Of a stretch of 51,519 bases of DNA, positions 17,183 to 27,500 are shown piece by piece. The notes under the pieces were generated by a model. It saw nothing but the letters and a program-made list of their open reading frames with translations, was not told the origin of the DNA and did not search any database. Location: the IMG/VR virus record IMGVR_UViG_3300020183_000113, positions 1 to 51,519 of that record. The stretch is one strand, 5' to 3'. Position numbers and translations under genes: made by a program. The DNA comes from a virus. The stretch's first letter is position 1. Every line of letters starts with the position of its first letter.

Positions 17183-17407
17183 TTATCCGTTTAACAATTG
17201 TTTTATTCCGTGAACAGTTTCAACTTTTACTTTTCTGTTTGCCATGTGTTGATGTCCGGCTCTTTCAATTAGACCATCTCGTTCTCTAACAACATAACAT
17301 TCACCCGTGTCAAGGTCACAAACCTCTTTTGTACCATCTCCATTGTCTTCCTCAGAAAATCTTACTGATTTTCCAAGATAGGCATCTAATTTTGATTTCA
17401 AGTTCAT
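17183..17407 (-). CDS. Small hypothetical protein
   Basis: A 74-residue protein with a CDLDTGEC pair of cysteines near residues 30-37 and a basic C-terminal half ending VHGIKQLLNG. A predicted beta hairpin around RFSEEDNGDGTKEVCDLDTG is the only structure I can suggest. It leads a two-gene unit with the coiled-coil protein, and an ATATTTATA box sits 14 bases before its ATG. No family recognised. Confidence 0.65.
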   Translation of the reverse strand: MNLKSKLDAYLGKSVRFSEEDNGDGTKEVCDLDTGECYVVRERDGLIERAGHQHMANRKVKVETVHGIKQLLNG

Positions 17408-17421
17408 AAAAATACTTTTTA

Positions 17422-17430
17422 TATAAATAT
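17422..17430 (-). promoter_or_regulatory. ATATTTATA box ahead of the 74-aa gene
   Basis: Coding-strand ATATTTATA, 14 bases before the ATG at 17407, in the 24-base gap after the 2261-aa gene. Same spacing as ahead of 29506 and 43430. Confidence 0.42.
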
Positions 17431-17431
17431 A

Positions 17432-20400
17432 TTAAACTGGGATGAAATCGAACGTCTCAGGTGCTATTATTCCATTAGGACCACTTGTAGTGGTGAGTAC
17501 TCTGACTCTTAAGCTTGTTCGTGTTGTTATTGCTGTGATAGTAGGAACAGAAAACTTAATTTTATTCGATGAGATTAGTTGAATGGTATTGGCATTAACC
17601 CTTGTCCATAAGTTTGCGGGTACTCCACCAAACTCGATTCCTCTGATATAATCCAAATTTTGTCCTTCTATACTAACGATTGTTCCTGGTTTTCCTTCTG
17701 AAGGATTTATTGATGCTAATGTTGTCACAGGACAAATGGGTTGATTTGTGGTTGATGAATTTAATGGTGCTCCTGTCTGTTCTTTCAGTGGGAAAATTAC
17801 AACAAATCCTTGTTTTTTAGCACTGTCCACCGCTTGTTCGAAAATGGGTTTGAAAGTATTTTCCAAACGCAATTTATTTTGTTTGAAATATTCTACACTA
17901 ACGTTTGAAGATGGAAATTCGGTACAATAATACTCTATTACTAATCCATTCAAAATTTGAGATACTCTTGGTGCCAAAAGGGCTCCCATAAAATCAAGAT
18001 ACTTATCTAAACTAATAAATCTTGCTGTAGGTAAATCCAACCCCCCTTGGACCGTATTAAGTTTCAGACAAGTATATGCCCCATTCTCGATGTGTTTAAC
18101 GAGATTACCTGGTAGTGGTTTATCTAAAGTAATACCTGCGAAATTAAAGTTAGCCGACATGAAATTACCACCATCTTTACCAGGTAAAGAATAAGACCTA
18201 ACATAAGACAAGACGTAAATTAGTGTTTGTAATCCCTGATTTGTTGGAAATTTTTTCTTGATACTGTTTGAGAAGTTATCGATACTTTCAGATTCGTCTT
18301 TTTTAGGTTGAGTTATAAAATTTGCAAATTGAGGAGCTCTTTTATTGAAACAAGTTTCCTCAGCCGCTTGTTGAATTGAATTAGTGTTAACAATTAAATT
18401 ATTTTCAATTTGTTGCTGAGTTGTTGGAATATTTTCTTTTCCCGCCCTTTGAAAAATTTGTGCTTCGATTCTTGTTAAAAGATTTTGATTAATCTTTTGA
18501 ATGAAACTGTCTATCTGAGGAAAATCAAAATATCCTTGTCTAACACCTTTGAAGTTTGTACTAAAATCCCCTGGCGTGATTGTGTGAGTCACTTCAGTAA
18601 TCATATAAGGTCCGTAAAACATCGGGACGTGTCTCAGGTTGAAATACATCGTAGGTTGTATTAGTGCGTTTCCTAAACAACTTACATCACACTGATAACT
18701 TCTTCTTTTGTACATGTTATACAAACTGGCATTTTGAGTCGTTACGTTTCTCGTATTCAGTTGGTCTGTCATTTGTATTAACGCAGCAATTGTCTCTGAA
18801 GTAGCTTTTCCCGTATCTTGAGTAACTGAAAAATTATGAAATACGTTTTGGTTTCTAATACCAATATCAACTGTAAATCCAACCACTTTATTCGAATAGT
18901 CATAATCCTTTTTATCTTGTATATTCTCGATTAGGGGGTTGTTTGGATTTCTCAAATCAAAACCATCATCTCCATATCCTGAAATTTGTCTTGGTAATGG
19001 TAATTGGTCCGACGGCTTTCCAACATAAAAACATACCATCTTTGGTGTAGCATTTCTATAGTCCACATTTGTAAATGTACCCCAAAGGTTATTTCCGAAA
19101 TTTTGAATACTCTCTGAGTTTGGATTTCTTGTTCCATCGACATTCAGAACGTTGTAAAAATTAACATAAGCCGGTAAGGGCATCACCGTGAAGTTATTTT
19201 GAATCAACATACTACTCAGGAGGGTAAACACACTCATTTGGTCGTTAAGTGATTTTCTGTTGATTAAGTTCTTTACCGCGAAAATATCCACCAATATTGT
19301 GTCCCCAATATTTCTTGAAGCTCTGTCTAAAAAAAGGAAGTCTTCGAATAAAGTTTTAGAAACGTAGTCTGTTCCTGCAATCCATTTATCGTTAAGGGCT
19401 CTGAAAAGATTATATAATTCCGATTTACCTTGTGTCCCTGATAATGTGCTTTGTATATTTTGTTCTATTGGTTGTGGAATGTCTTTTAGTTTCTTTTTGA
19501 CATTTTCAATAACTGCGTTCAACAAATCTGTTTGAAGTCCATTTTCAGTTCCAAAAAATGCTCTTAGATTACTTTTAAAAAGAGCTGAAGTTAAGGTCGG
19601 ATTTTCGAGTTTTTGTGTCGCATAAATTTTTATCAATTGTGATAAGTTGGCAATGTTGAAAACACTAAATTCGATATCATTGTCAACGAAGAAATCTGTA
19701 ATGTATGAGCCATCGTCAGAGTAAACTAAACCTGGTATTGTTGAAAATCCTACTTCAGTTCTTAAAGATGTCCATTCTCTTGGATTTTGTCTTTGTGATT
19801 GTTGTAATGTTGTAGTTCCTCCCCTTGTTGGTAAACTTCCAGGTACATATGTTTTGAATTTTTGTGGTCTTGTAATACTTTGACTACCAGCAAATGAATT
19901 GAATATTCTTCTTTCGTATTTGGATGGATTTCCGTTTTTCACTATCACATCATACTCCATAAAGTTTTTAATGTTGTTCTTGAAATTTTCGAACTGAGAT
20001 TCGATAGCTTTTTGGAAAAATTTTTCCGCGGGTTGAACGGGTGTATTCGTCTCGATGAACATTGTATTTTTGAAAAAGAGTTGGAAGTTTCTGAAGTTGA
20101 CATCTATGTCTATTTGAAATTCTCCTGCCGTAGAAGTATTTTTTTGATATTGAACTTTATTTGCTGGTTTACAAAAATTCAAGAATTCCTTCTCCATTAG
20201 GTTGAGAGTCTTTCTATCAAAAACACCAAATATCTCCTCTATTTTACTATAGTTAACATTAGCCTGTAAAAAAATTGGTGATTGGTCAGCTGTTAACGGA
20301 TTTATAGTAGTTAGGTATTCGTCAGGTTCTGGTTTTCTCAACACATTTGAATTGAAATATCCGTAGTTAGGTGCAGACCATATTGACCTGATTGACCCAT

Positions 20401-23400
20401 TATACATCGACGGATTGTTGACAATTGGTTCTGTTGTTTCTTGAGCTGTTGTCGGATTGGTCAAACACTGCGATTTGGTTTGATTAACATTTATTCCGAA
20501 AGATGGGACGATATAATATTTTTGGTATGAGGTAGATGTTTGAGTATCCGCTGGTGGAAGTAGACATGTGTTCAAAGTAGAATTAGCGTCGATTAGAGTT
20601 GTTGGTAATAACACCGACCATGTTTTCAAGGTCAGATTTTTACCACTCTCTTTTGCATTTATGGACGAATTAGGAAAATTGTAGAGTTGAAGTTTATCAT
20701 TCACCGCAGACTGTAATTCATCATCAGAATAGTTTTTGAACAAACTAAAGTTATTGAAAAAATAAGAAAAGTCGTTTATCAAGTTAGGATAAAAACCTGT
20801 GTTAATATTAATATCATTATTCGCGGTAGATTCTAAAACTATTTTTGTTTGTGGACTTGTAGAATTTGCTCTGTATGTATAAACTTTTGTTCTCGAACTT
20901 GTTATTGGGTCATAATTTTTGACATAGTCAAAATTTGTCCAAACAGTATTGTCTAATATATCGGTGTTTTTTTCAACAAACATTTTATATCTATGCCAAA
21001 CTGAACCTATCTTTAATATCCAAGCGTAAGGTAGTTTATGTATTGCTGCGTATTTGTTGAAACAAGATGAAACATAATCCAATTCATTTGTTTGACCCAA
21101 GGTTTTATATCTTTCCCTTAATGTTCCGAGTGGTAAAGAATTCAAAAACAAATACGCCGCCTGAATATAAGGGTGTTCCTTATTATTTTTTTGATTGTTT
21201 ACCCCATTTTGAATTGCGTTAATAAAATAGGGTGAGTTTAATATCGAGGTGGTCTGAATTTCAGGTAGATTGGTCTTGTTAGCTAAAGGGTTTACAATAT
21301 ATCCTACCGTTGGAATGAAGTTTTTGGGGAGCTCACTCTCATAAAATATTTTTATTTCCTCTGTTTGACTTCCTGTAGATACATTCACCAAAGTAGGTTG
21401 AACGGCATTATAATAACAAAAATTTGTGACTGGTCTGTTTTCAGTGTAGTTGTATATGTTTGTGAAATTCGAAATAACATTCCTTTCTTGATACAGTTTC
21501 AAACTTTTATTCGTGCCAAAAACTTGATTACCCTCTGATTGATTGCTTAAAGACATATTGTTTTTAACCCAAGTTGCATCCGTGAAAGGATATGTGTCAA
21601 TTATAAGTGGGTCGTTTGATGCATTCGTCACCATTTGTCTAAACGACTCAAGCGGTATGTTTGTCTCGGGATTCAAACCGAGCTCCGTAGTTTTATAAAT
21701 GGCGAAAGGTTTTTCCAAATCTGCTTTTATATATGGAGTGTTGAATATTCCGCTTTCATAATTTACCCAAAGTGGTCCTGTACCATTGTTCGAGAACTCT
21801 CTCAAATAACCAGGAAAGTTCTGAGCGGTAAATGGTTTATCTTTTAATGTGAAACTAAGAAAAGGATTACTTGTACCAAGACTCAAAATTATGTTTTGTG
21901 TTTCGCTTGAAAAATTTGTCTCAATTAATTGACTCCTTTGATTGCTATTGACTCGTATATAATTTGAATAGTAAGAAGTTAGGTATTGTCTTTCCCAAAT
22001 CTCATATAGAAATTTAATTTCTTGTTTGTTAACATAAGTGAGATTCACGGGTGGGTATTGTAAAGCATTTACTTGTGTCAGAAAGGTTGTTAGTTGTGAG
22101 TCTAGTGGGGGTTGTGCTACAGGTGGGTTGTCTTTTTGATTTAAACCTTTGATGTATTCCTCGACAAACTCAACCTCGGGCCAAACCTTAAAATTATACG
22201 CTTGTGTTAGCCCTACAACGGAAGGATGTCCCAAATATTCCAATTGAAATCTGCCTTTTTTGTCATCAGGTGATTCTACGAAAAATTGGGGCCATGGATA
22301 AACAGGTTCTTCAGCGGTTACAATACCTTGATTTTGGTTTTGTGCTTCTTGTGTTATTGGGATACTATAAGGTGCTTCGGGATTTGGTGCCGATTTTCTC
22401 GTATCTTGAATTACAGATTTCCTTATTGGATTGTTCCTTACGTTCCATGAATTTGTGTGAACGTCTTCCATCAACCTGATGAAAGCTTCGGCATTTGCCA
22501 TGATTACCGCACTGATATTTCTTACGGTTGGTTTGAACCCGATACCTGTGGCACTGTCTTGTATGAATGCCGCCAAGTCAGCAGTGATAACTTGTTGTAT
22601 TTGTAAAAGTTTTTGTGAAGCTTCCGCATTTACAATCTTCACAATATTATCGAATCTATCTTTACCTTCAAATACAAAAAAGTTTGACGTTGGTGTGTTA
22701 AAAAAATTTATATTTGAAATAAGAAGTATTTTTATTCTCTCGTTGTTTTCAGTAATTTGAGTTGGTGTTGCCTCTATAACATTTAAAAAACGCTCCGCAG
22801 TTTTCTTTTCATTTATGTCATTTGGGTTCAACTGATATAAAAAACTTCCGAAGTTTAGATTATTGAGTTTGATTCCCAATCTTCTACCCTCCCCCAAAGT
22901 TGGATTTTCTTTCAGAGTTTTTACTGAACTATCCACAATGTCTTTCAGTTGATTAAGAGCTAACTGACGTGCTTGTGGGTTTTCTCTAATATTCTCTTTA
23001 AAATAATAAACTAAAGTACCGTTGTCCAACACGATAGGTCTTGGGTCCAAGTTAATCGAAAACCAACTTACTGTGGATGTACCCCTAACTTTATCAAATA
23101 ATGTATTCAGAGTTTTTTGATAGTTTTTTATATCTGTTAGGGGCTCAACATTTGCCTTTGGATATGAATTAATGGCATTTTGTTCAAACATCTCCATTTT
23201 GTAAACAAACTGCATCAACGTTAATTCAGGAAAATCTGGAGGTATGAGACCTTTGGTTTTGTATTCATTATAAACCTCTACCACCTTTTCATATCCCTTT
23301 TCTGTCACAAACTCCGTGACAGAATTAACCGAAGAGTCTGTTGAGGTATTAATTTTACCCGCTTGTGCTCCAGACGCATTTGTTAAGGTAGATTGATTAT

Positions 23401-24217
23401 TGGTTGTTGTGTTAGACACCACGGGAGTAGATATGATATTATATCTTTTATTATACATGTGAGGTGTGGCAATCAGATGAGAAACTAAAACCTCATTCAA
23501 TATATTGAATTTGAATCCTTTGAATTCCAAAGAAATACTGTAGTTTCCTGTAGATGAATTGAAACGAGCATTAAACTTTTCAAGGTTAAGTTGGTATCTG
23601 ATTGCCTGTCCGTAATATCCCTTGAGGGTCAAATAAAATTGTGGGTATGGTAAATTAAAAAAGGCGGCATATGGAGATTGGTCTCCGAGTTGAAATAAAG
23701 CTCTTCCTTGGACATCTTCGAGTTCCATAGATACAGAGGGTATAAATGAAGTTGATGTTCTAATGGAAATTTGTGTTATTCCCAACAATCCATTATCGAC
23801 AATACTTTGACTATCAACAACTCCCTTAACAAAATACGCTTCCCCTTTTGAATCAACCCTTCTTTGTTCTGACATTTGATTTTGACCCCTTCCTACCAAA
23901 CTATTTTTACCTGTAATTTCATCGACATAACCTGAAGTTTGATAGTTGTCTTTATTGGGTTTCAGGAAGTTGATACCAGCAACCGTCATTGTGGTGCTGA
24001 TATTTTCACTGGGTTGTGTTCCTAATGCTAGTTTTGTTCTTGGTAGAACTTGTGCCTCCAAGTTGGCATACATCACTAGATTTTCGTGGTCAACTAATCT
24101 TTCGCTAATGACACCCTGACTATCGACAGTTTTATTTGGGTCGACAATGACAATATTGTTGTAATCGTATTCAACTAAAATATTTCCGCTCAAGTCGGAT
24201 TGAAAATTACCTGCCAT
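17432..24217 (-). CDS. Giant baseplate hub-like protein with C-terminal IPT/TIG domain (2261 aa)
   Basis: A 2261-residue tail protein. The N-terminal third has SMELEDVQGRALFQLGDQSP and YPQFYLTLKGYYGQAIRYQL near residues 165-210, beta-rich repeats typical of hub or gp27/late-control-D-like domains. Near residues 1860-1895, PMFYGPYMITEVTHTITPGD followed by FSTNFKGVRQGYFD resembles the end of hub domains. The last 100 residues (from about 2160) form an IPT/TIG immunoglobulin-like domain: LASINPSEGKPGTIVSIEGQ, then FGGVPANLW. The middle is long, Asn-rich and unassigned. It overlaps gp53 by 11 bases. Most likely it occupies the central baseplate hub; alternatives are a tail-fibre network or wedge protein. 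TIG domains in virions often bind sugars or stabilise tips. Confidence 0.78.
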   Translation of the reverse strand: MAGNFQSDLSGNILVEYDYNNIVIVDPNKTVDSQGVISERLVDHENLVMYANLEAQVLPRTKLALGTQPSENISTTMTVAGINFLKPNKDNYQTSGYVDEITGKNSLVGRGQNQMSEQRRVDSKGEAYFVKGVVDSQSIVDNGLLGITQISIRTSTSFIPSVSMELEDVQGRALFQLGDQSPYAAFFNLPYPQFYLTLKGYYGQAIRYQLNLEKFNARFNSSTGNYSISLEFKGFKFNILNEVLVSHLIATPHMYNKRYNIISTPVVSNTTTNNQSTLTNASGAQAGKINTSTDSSVNSVTEFVTEKGYEKVVEVYNEYKTKGLIPPDFPELTLMQFVYKMEMFEQNAINSYPKANVEPLTDIKNYQKTLNTLFDKVRGTSTVSWFSINLDPRPIVLDNGTLVYYFKENIRENPQARQLALNQLKDIVDSSVKTLKENPTLGEGRRLGIKLNNLNFGSFLYQLNPNDINEKKTAERFLNVIEATPTQITENNERIKILLISNINFFNTPTSNFFVFEGKDRFDNIVKIVNAEASQKLLQIQQVITADLAAFIQDSATGIGFKPTVRNISAVIMANAEAFIRLMEDVHTNSWNVRNNPIRKSVIQDTRKSAPNPEAPYSIPITQEAQNQNQGIVTAEEPVYPWPQFFVESPDDKKGRFQLEYLGHPSVVGLTQAYNFKVWPEVEFVEEYIKGLNQKDNPPVAQPPLDSQLTTFLTQVNALQYPPVNLTYVNKQEIKFLYEIWERQYLTSYYSNYIRVNSNQRSQLIETNFSSETQNIILSLGTSNPFLSFTLKDKPFTAQNFPGYLREFSNNGTGPLWVNYESGIFNTPYIKADLEKPFAIYKTTELGLNPETNIPLESFRQMVTNASNDPLIIDTYPFTDATWVKNNMSLSNQSEGNQVFGTNKSLKLYQERNVISNFTNIYNYTENRPVTNFCYYNAVQPTLVNVSTGSQTEEIKIFYESELPKNFIPTVGYIVNPLANKTNLPEIQTTSILNSPYFINAIQNGVNNQKNNKEHPYIQAAYLFLNSLPLGTLRERYKTLGQTNELDYVSSCFNKYAAIHKLPYAWILKIGSVWHRYKMFVEKNTDILDNTVWTNFDYVKNYDPITSSRTKVYTYRANSTSPQTKIVLESTANNDININTGFYPNLINDFSYFFNNFSLFKNYSDDELQSAVNDKLQLYNFPNSSINAKESGKNLTLKTWSVLLPTTLIDANSTLNTCLLPPADTQTSTSYQKYYIVPSFGINVNQTKSQCLTNPTTAQETTEPIVNNPSMYNGSIRSIWSAPNYGYFNSNVLRKPEPDEYLTTINPLTADQSPIFLQANVNYSKIEEIFGVFDRKTLNLMEKEFLNFCKPANKVQYQKNTSTAGEFQIDIDVNFRNFQLFFKNTMFIETNTPVQPAEKFFQKAIESQFENFKNNIKNFMEYDVIVKNGNPSKYERRIFNSFAGSQSITRPQKFKTYVPGSLPTRGGTTTLQQSQRQNPREWTSLRTEVGFSTIPGLVYSDDGSYITDFFVDNDIEFSVFNIANLSQLIKIYATQKLENPTLTSALFKSNLRAFFGTENGLQTDLLNAVIENVKKKLKDIPQPIEQNIQSTLSGTQGKSELYNLFRALNDKWIAGTDYVSKTLFEDFLFLDRASRNIGDTILVDIFAVKNLINRKSLNDQMSVFTLLSSMLIQNNFTVMPLPAYVNFYNVLNVDGTRNPNSESIQNFGNNLWGTFTNVDYRNATPKMVCFYVGKPSDQLPLPRQISGYGDDGFDLRNPNNPLIENIQDKKDYDYSNKVVGFTVDIGIRNQNVFHNFSVTQDTGKATSETIAALIQMTDQLNTRNVTTQNASLYNMYKRRSYQCDVSCLGNALIQPTMYFNLRHVPMFYGPYMITEVTHTITPGDFSTNFKGVRQGYFDFPQIDSFIQKINQNLLTRIEAQIFQRAGKENIPTTQQQIENNLIVNTNSIQQAAEETCFNKRAPQFANFITQPKKDESESIDNFSNSIKKKFPTNQGLQTLIYVLSYVRSYSLPGKDGGNFMSANFNFAGITLDKPLPGNLVKHIENGAYTCLKLNTVQGGLDLPTARFISLDKYLDFMGALLAPRVSQILNGLVIEYYCTEFPSSNVSVEYFKQNKLRLENTFKPIFEQAVDSAKKQGFVVIFPLKEQTGAPLNSSTTNQPICPVTTLASINPSEGKPGTIVSIEGQNLDYIRGIEFGGVPANLWTRVNANTIQLISSNKIKFSVPTITAITTRTSLRVRVLTTTSGPNGIIAPETFDFIPV

Positions 24218-24530
24218 AATAATAAAAATAGTTTTCTACCGCCGACTTATAATCTTGTAATGACGAGACCAAAGGAAACGGAATTACCAAAATTGCGCCA
24301 TCGTAGATTGTATTTTCTAAACCTCCGAAAATTGGATTTGCTTGTAATATCAACCAGTTATATACCGGTGAATTATAAAACTGTTGTGATACCTTATCTA
24401 ACCTACTTTGACCCACTTTGTAAATGTAAGCTTTGTCGGTTGTTTTTGAAGGCAATGTGACAAATGGTACAACTGATTGTTGACCGTTGATGATGAATTC
24501 TGTATATCTATTGTAATATGGATAGCTCAT
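24207..24530 (-). CDS. Baseplate wedge protein, gp53-like
   Basis: A 107-residue protein with the compact gp53/LysM-like pattern: YTEFIINGQQSVVPFV, then GQSRLDKVSQQFYNSPVYNW and LILQANPIFGGLENTIYDGA, then IPFPLVSSLQDYKSAVENYF. T4 gp53 is 196 residues, so this is a short form that is common in T4-like phages of other hosts. It joins wedges around the hub with gp6 and gp25. It is nested between two giant genes: its stop overlaps the hub gene start by 11 bases and its ATG overlaps the stop of the 1658-aa gene by one base. Confidence 0.88.
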   Translation of the reverse strand: MSYPYYNRYTEFIINGQQSVVPFVTLPSKTTDKAYIYKVGQSRLDKVSQQFYNSPVYNWLILQANPIFGGLENTIYDGAILVIPFPLVSSLQDYKSAVENYFYYYGR

Positions 24531-27500
24531 TAGTTAAGTTTTACTTTAGAAATATACACACCGGTTCCATCTAATGAATTCCAAACCGCTTTTTCTCTAT
24601 TACTATTATTCACCGCACCTAAAGACCTAATGAGTTTTTTCTGACCGTCGTTTGGTGAGTCGTTCCTGTCGTAATCGAAGTCCCTAATTTTTCCTGTTGG
24701 ATATGGGGTAAAATTCAAGAAGTTTTTCAATTTATCTTTTTCTATGGTGTCCAAAAAGGTTGTTGTCAATTTATCTTCTTCTTCGAACGCTGGCTTAGCT
24801 TTCACTTCCCAATAAGAGTCAAATACTTTTCCATAGTCGCTATTTCTACTCGAACCACCTAAACTCGGGTTGGTTATCAATTCTCCAACTATAAAATTTT
24901 TAAAATTTTGATAGTTAGCCGATTTCAAATCCTGTGACAGTATAGCATACATTCTTCTGAATTGTAAGTCTCCAAAATTATCATTGAGACTGAATGGGAA
25001 GAATACTTGACTACCAAATTCTTGAGGAGAACTAGAATCCCAATATGTGAGATAACCTGTATAACCTGTTGAACCATCTTGGAAAGATGTTTGACTTTTC
25101 AAGGCATCATAATAACCATTTATCGCAACTCCAATTTTCTCTGAATCAGAAACTAATTCTGTGGCGGAGCCGTTTATCTCAGTCAAATCATAAATTACAA
25201 GATTACCATTTTTTTGTTGATATCCATCTGTACCATCAGCTGAACCGTTGACATATGGAATAGTATTGATTCTTGAAAGGTATTGAATGAAGTTTTGTTG
25301 ATTATATGTGGTATCTTGAATAATTTTCGCAATTGCATTCATAAAAGTATCCCTCTTGTTATTTACGAAATTTGTGTAATTCGTTTTGATTATTCTTTGT
25401 GCCTTCGCTGATAAATCAGGACCCGGTGAACCAATGAATTGCAAAAATGGGTCACTATCATTTTTTATATCCTTTAACATATCAGAAAATATGTTATCAA
25501 TCGAAGTTTGATAATTATCGTTTTTTCCGAACAACAACACATCCTCGGAAGGGTTCGATATCAAATTACCTTGTTGATAAATGTTCCCGAAGGACCAAAG
25601 TTGTAAAATGGCGTTGTTATACTGTGTGAAGGTGCTTCTACATTGATTGAACATTGTTTGGAAATAGGTTTGGGTTTGTGTTAGAACAGTATCCATGAAT
25701 TGGGTATAGCTTAATACACCTGTTTCTCCTGTTGAAGTTATAACATTAGTTGTTCTGTTTCCTATTGTCGATGCGTTCCCGAGTCCACTGGTATTTTGTA
25801 CTTGATTTGTGGTTGGTGCTGACGGTTGTTGTACCATTTGTAGAAAATCCTTACTCAAAACTTTTAGATTATTGAGGTCGGTTGGGTCAGCTCTTTCATC
25901 CCACATTTCAGTGTTGGCGTAATAATTGAATGACAGAGCGTTTTGAAGTCTATCTACAGCATTTGCAAGACCTTGTCCACCAACAAAATTGAATCCCAAA
26001 GTTACACTAGCAATCATCGGTTGAATACCGATACCTTCAGGATTTATATCCAAACCCTCAAATTGTAATTGAAGACTGTTGGGTATTATCTTTGTATGAT
26101 AAAAATCCCCTATTCTTAAAACAAGCACGGGAGGTATACCAAAAGCTGTGTTTATAGCGTTATTAAAGTCCAACTGATAACTTCCATCAGGTTGTGGGTT
26201 TACGGTTGGTATTGTGTCTCCGGGTCTCATACATTGTTGCAAGAAAGTTAATCTTGAGTTAAGACCCTCAGGTGTGGTCGAATGAAAACCAGGTTGGAAA
26301 AACTTCAATTTTTGTTTTAAACTGTCGTACACCATTGGAGTTTCCTGTTTTATTGTTTCGAAATAATCACACTCTGAAATAAGGTTTCTGACTATTCTTT
26401 TTGTGACCCAATCTGAATTTCGGTACTTTGGTTCTAAATCAGCTCGAGGAATTGGTCTTTCTTGATTTGTTTGTAATACTGAACCTGATGGAACATTTGG
26501 ATTTGCAGGTTTTTGTACGGGTTGTGGACTACTGACTATAATTTTACTAATGGACACTCTTCTACAAGCCATAGCCTTTGTACTAGTAATATTCGGATTA
26601 CTGTCGTAGGTATTCGAATCGTTATTACTTATTATCTCAGAACATTTTTCAGTTTGAATATTTGAGACAAACTGTGTACCTTGGTATTGTCTTACCTCAC
26701 CACTTTCTCCAAGAGCTTTAACTGTAGGAAAAATAATCCTTCTATTAGCAACAAAGTTTTTTAATTTTTCGTTGTCTGTAAAAAACTTTATAATACTTAC
26801 ACCTCTCCTCTCCGATAGTTTTATATTATAATCATTAGTACCAGGGGCAGATGCACTGGCTTCCAAGAAAATAGTCACCGTTGAATTGGAATTTTCTTTC
26901 AGGAATTGTGCCAATTGGTCGACAAACTTTTCTTTAATTTCGTCATAGTTCTCAGCAACTACATCATCAAAAAAACGGGCGGATTCACTTCCGGAAGGGT
27001 AGGTACCTCCAATTTGAGAATTGTATGTTGTATAATAATAATCGTAATCTTGCACAGTGTCACTGACAACGGGTTGGGCGTTGGGGAAGAAGAAGGCAAA
27101 GTTTTCAAATTGTTTGAATGTTTCCGATGGTGTCTGTTGTACAGGTTGAATTGTCACTTGACTTTTATTTTCTGTATCAAAAGCTCCTGATGCTTGATTA
27201 TCTCTGATTGCTCCAATCGCTTCTTTACTAGCATCCTTGGACGAGATAATTTGTTGTAATACGGCGAGTTCGTTTGGTGAAATTGTGTAGTATTTCTTAG
27301 CCAACTCATACAAATCATATTTCTTACAGCCGGCAAAAAATGAATCCAACAATCCGTTAATTCTCTCTGAGTTAGTATTATTAGCTAAAACTTTGTTTAC
27401 TATAACATTCAGAACTGATGGATGGTCAACAACAATTTTCCAAGAGATAGTTCCGTCTCGGGATGAATTTGTGTAGGTGTAAATCTTTTCTGTTCTACCC

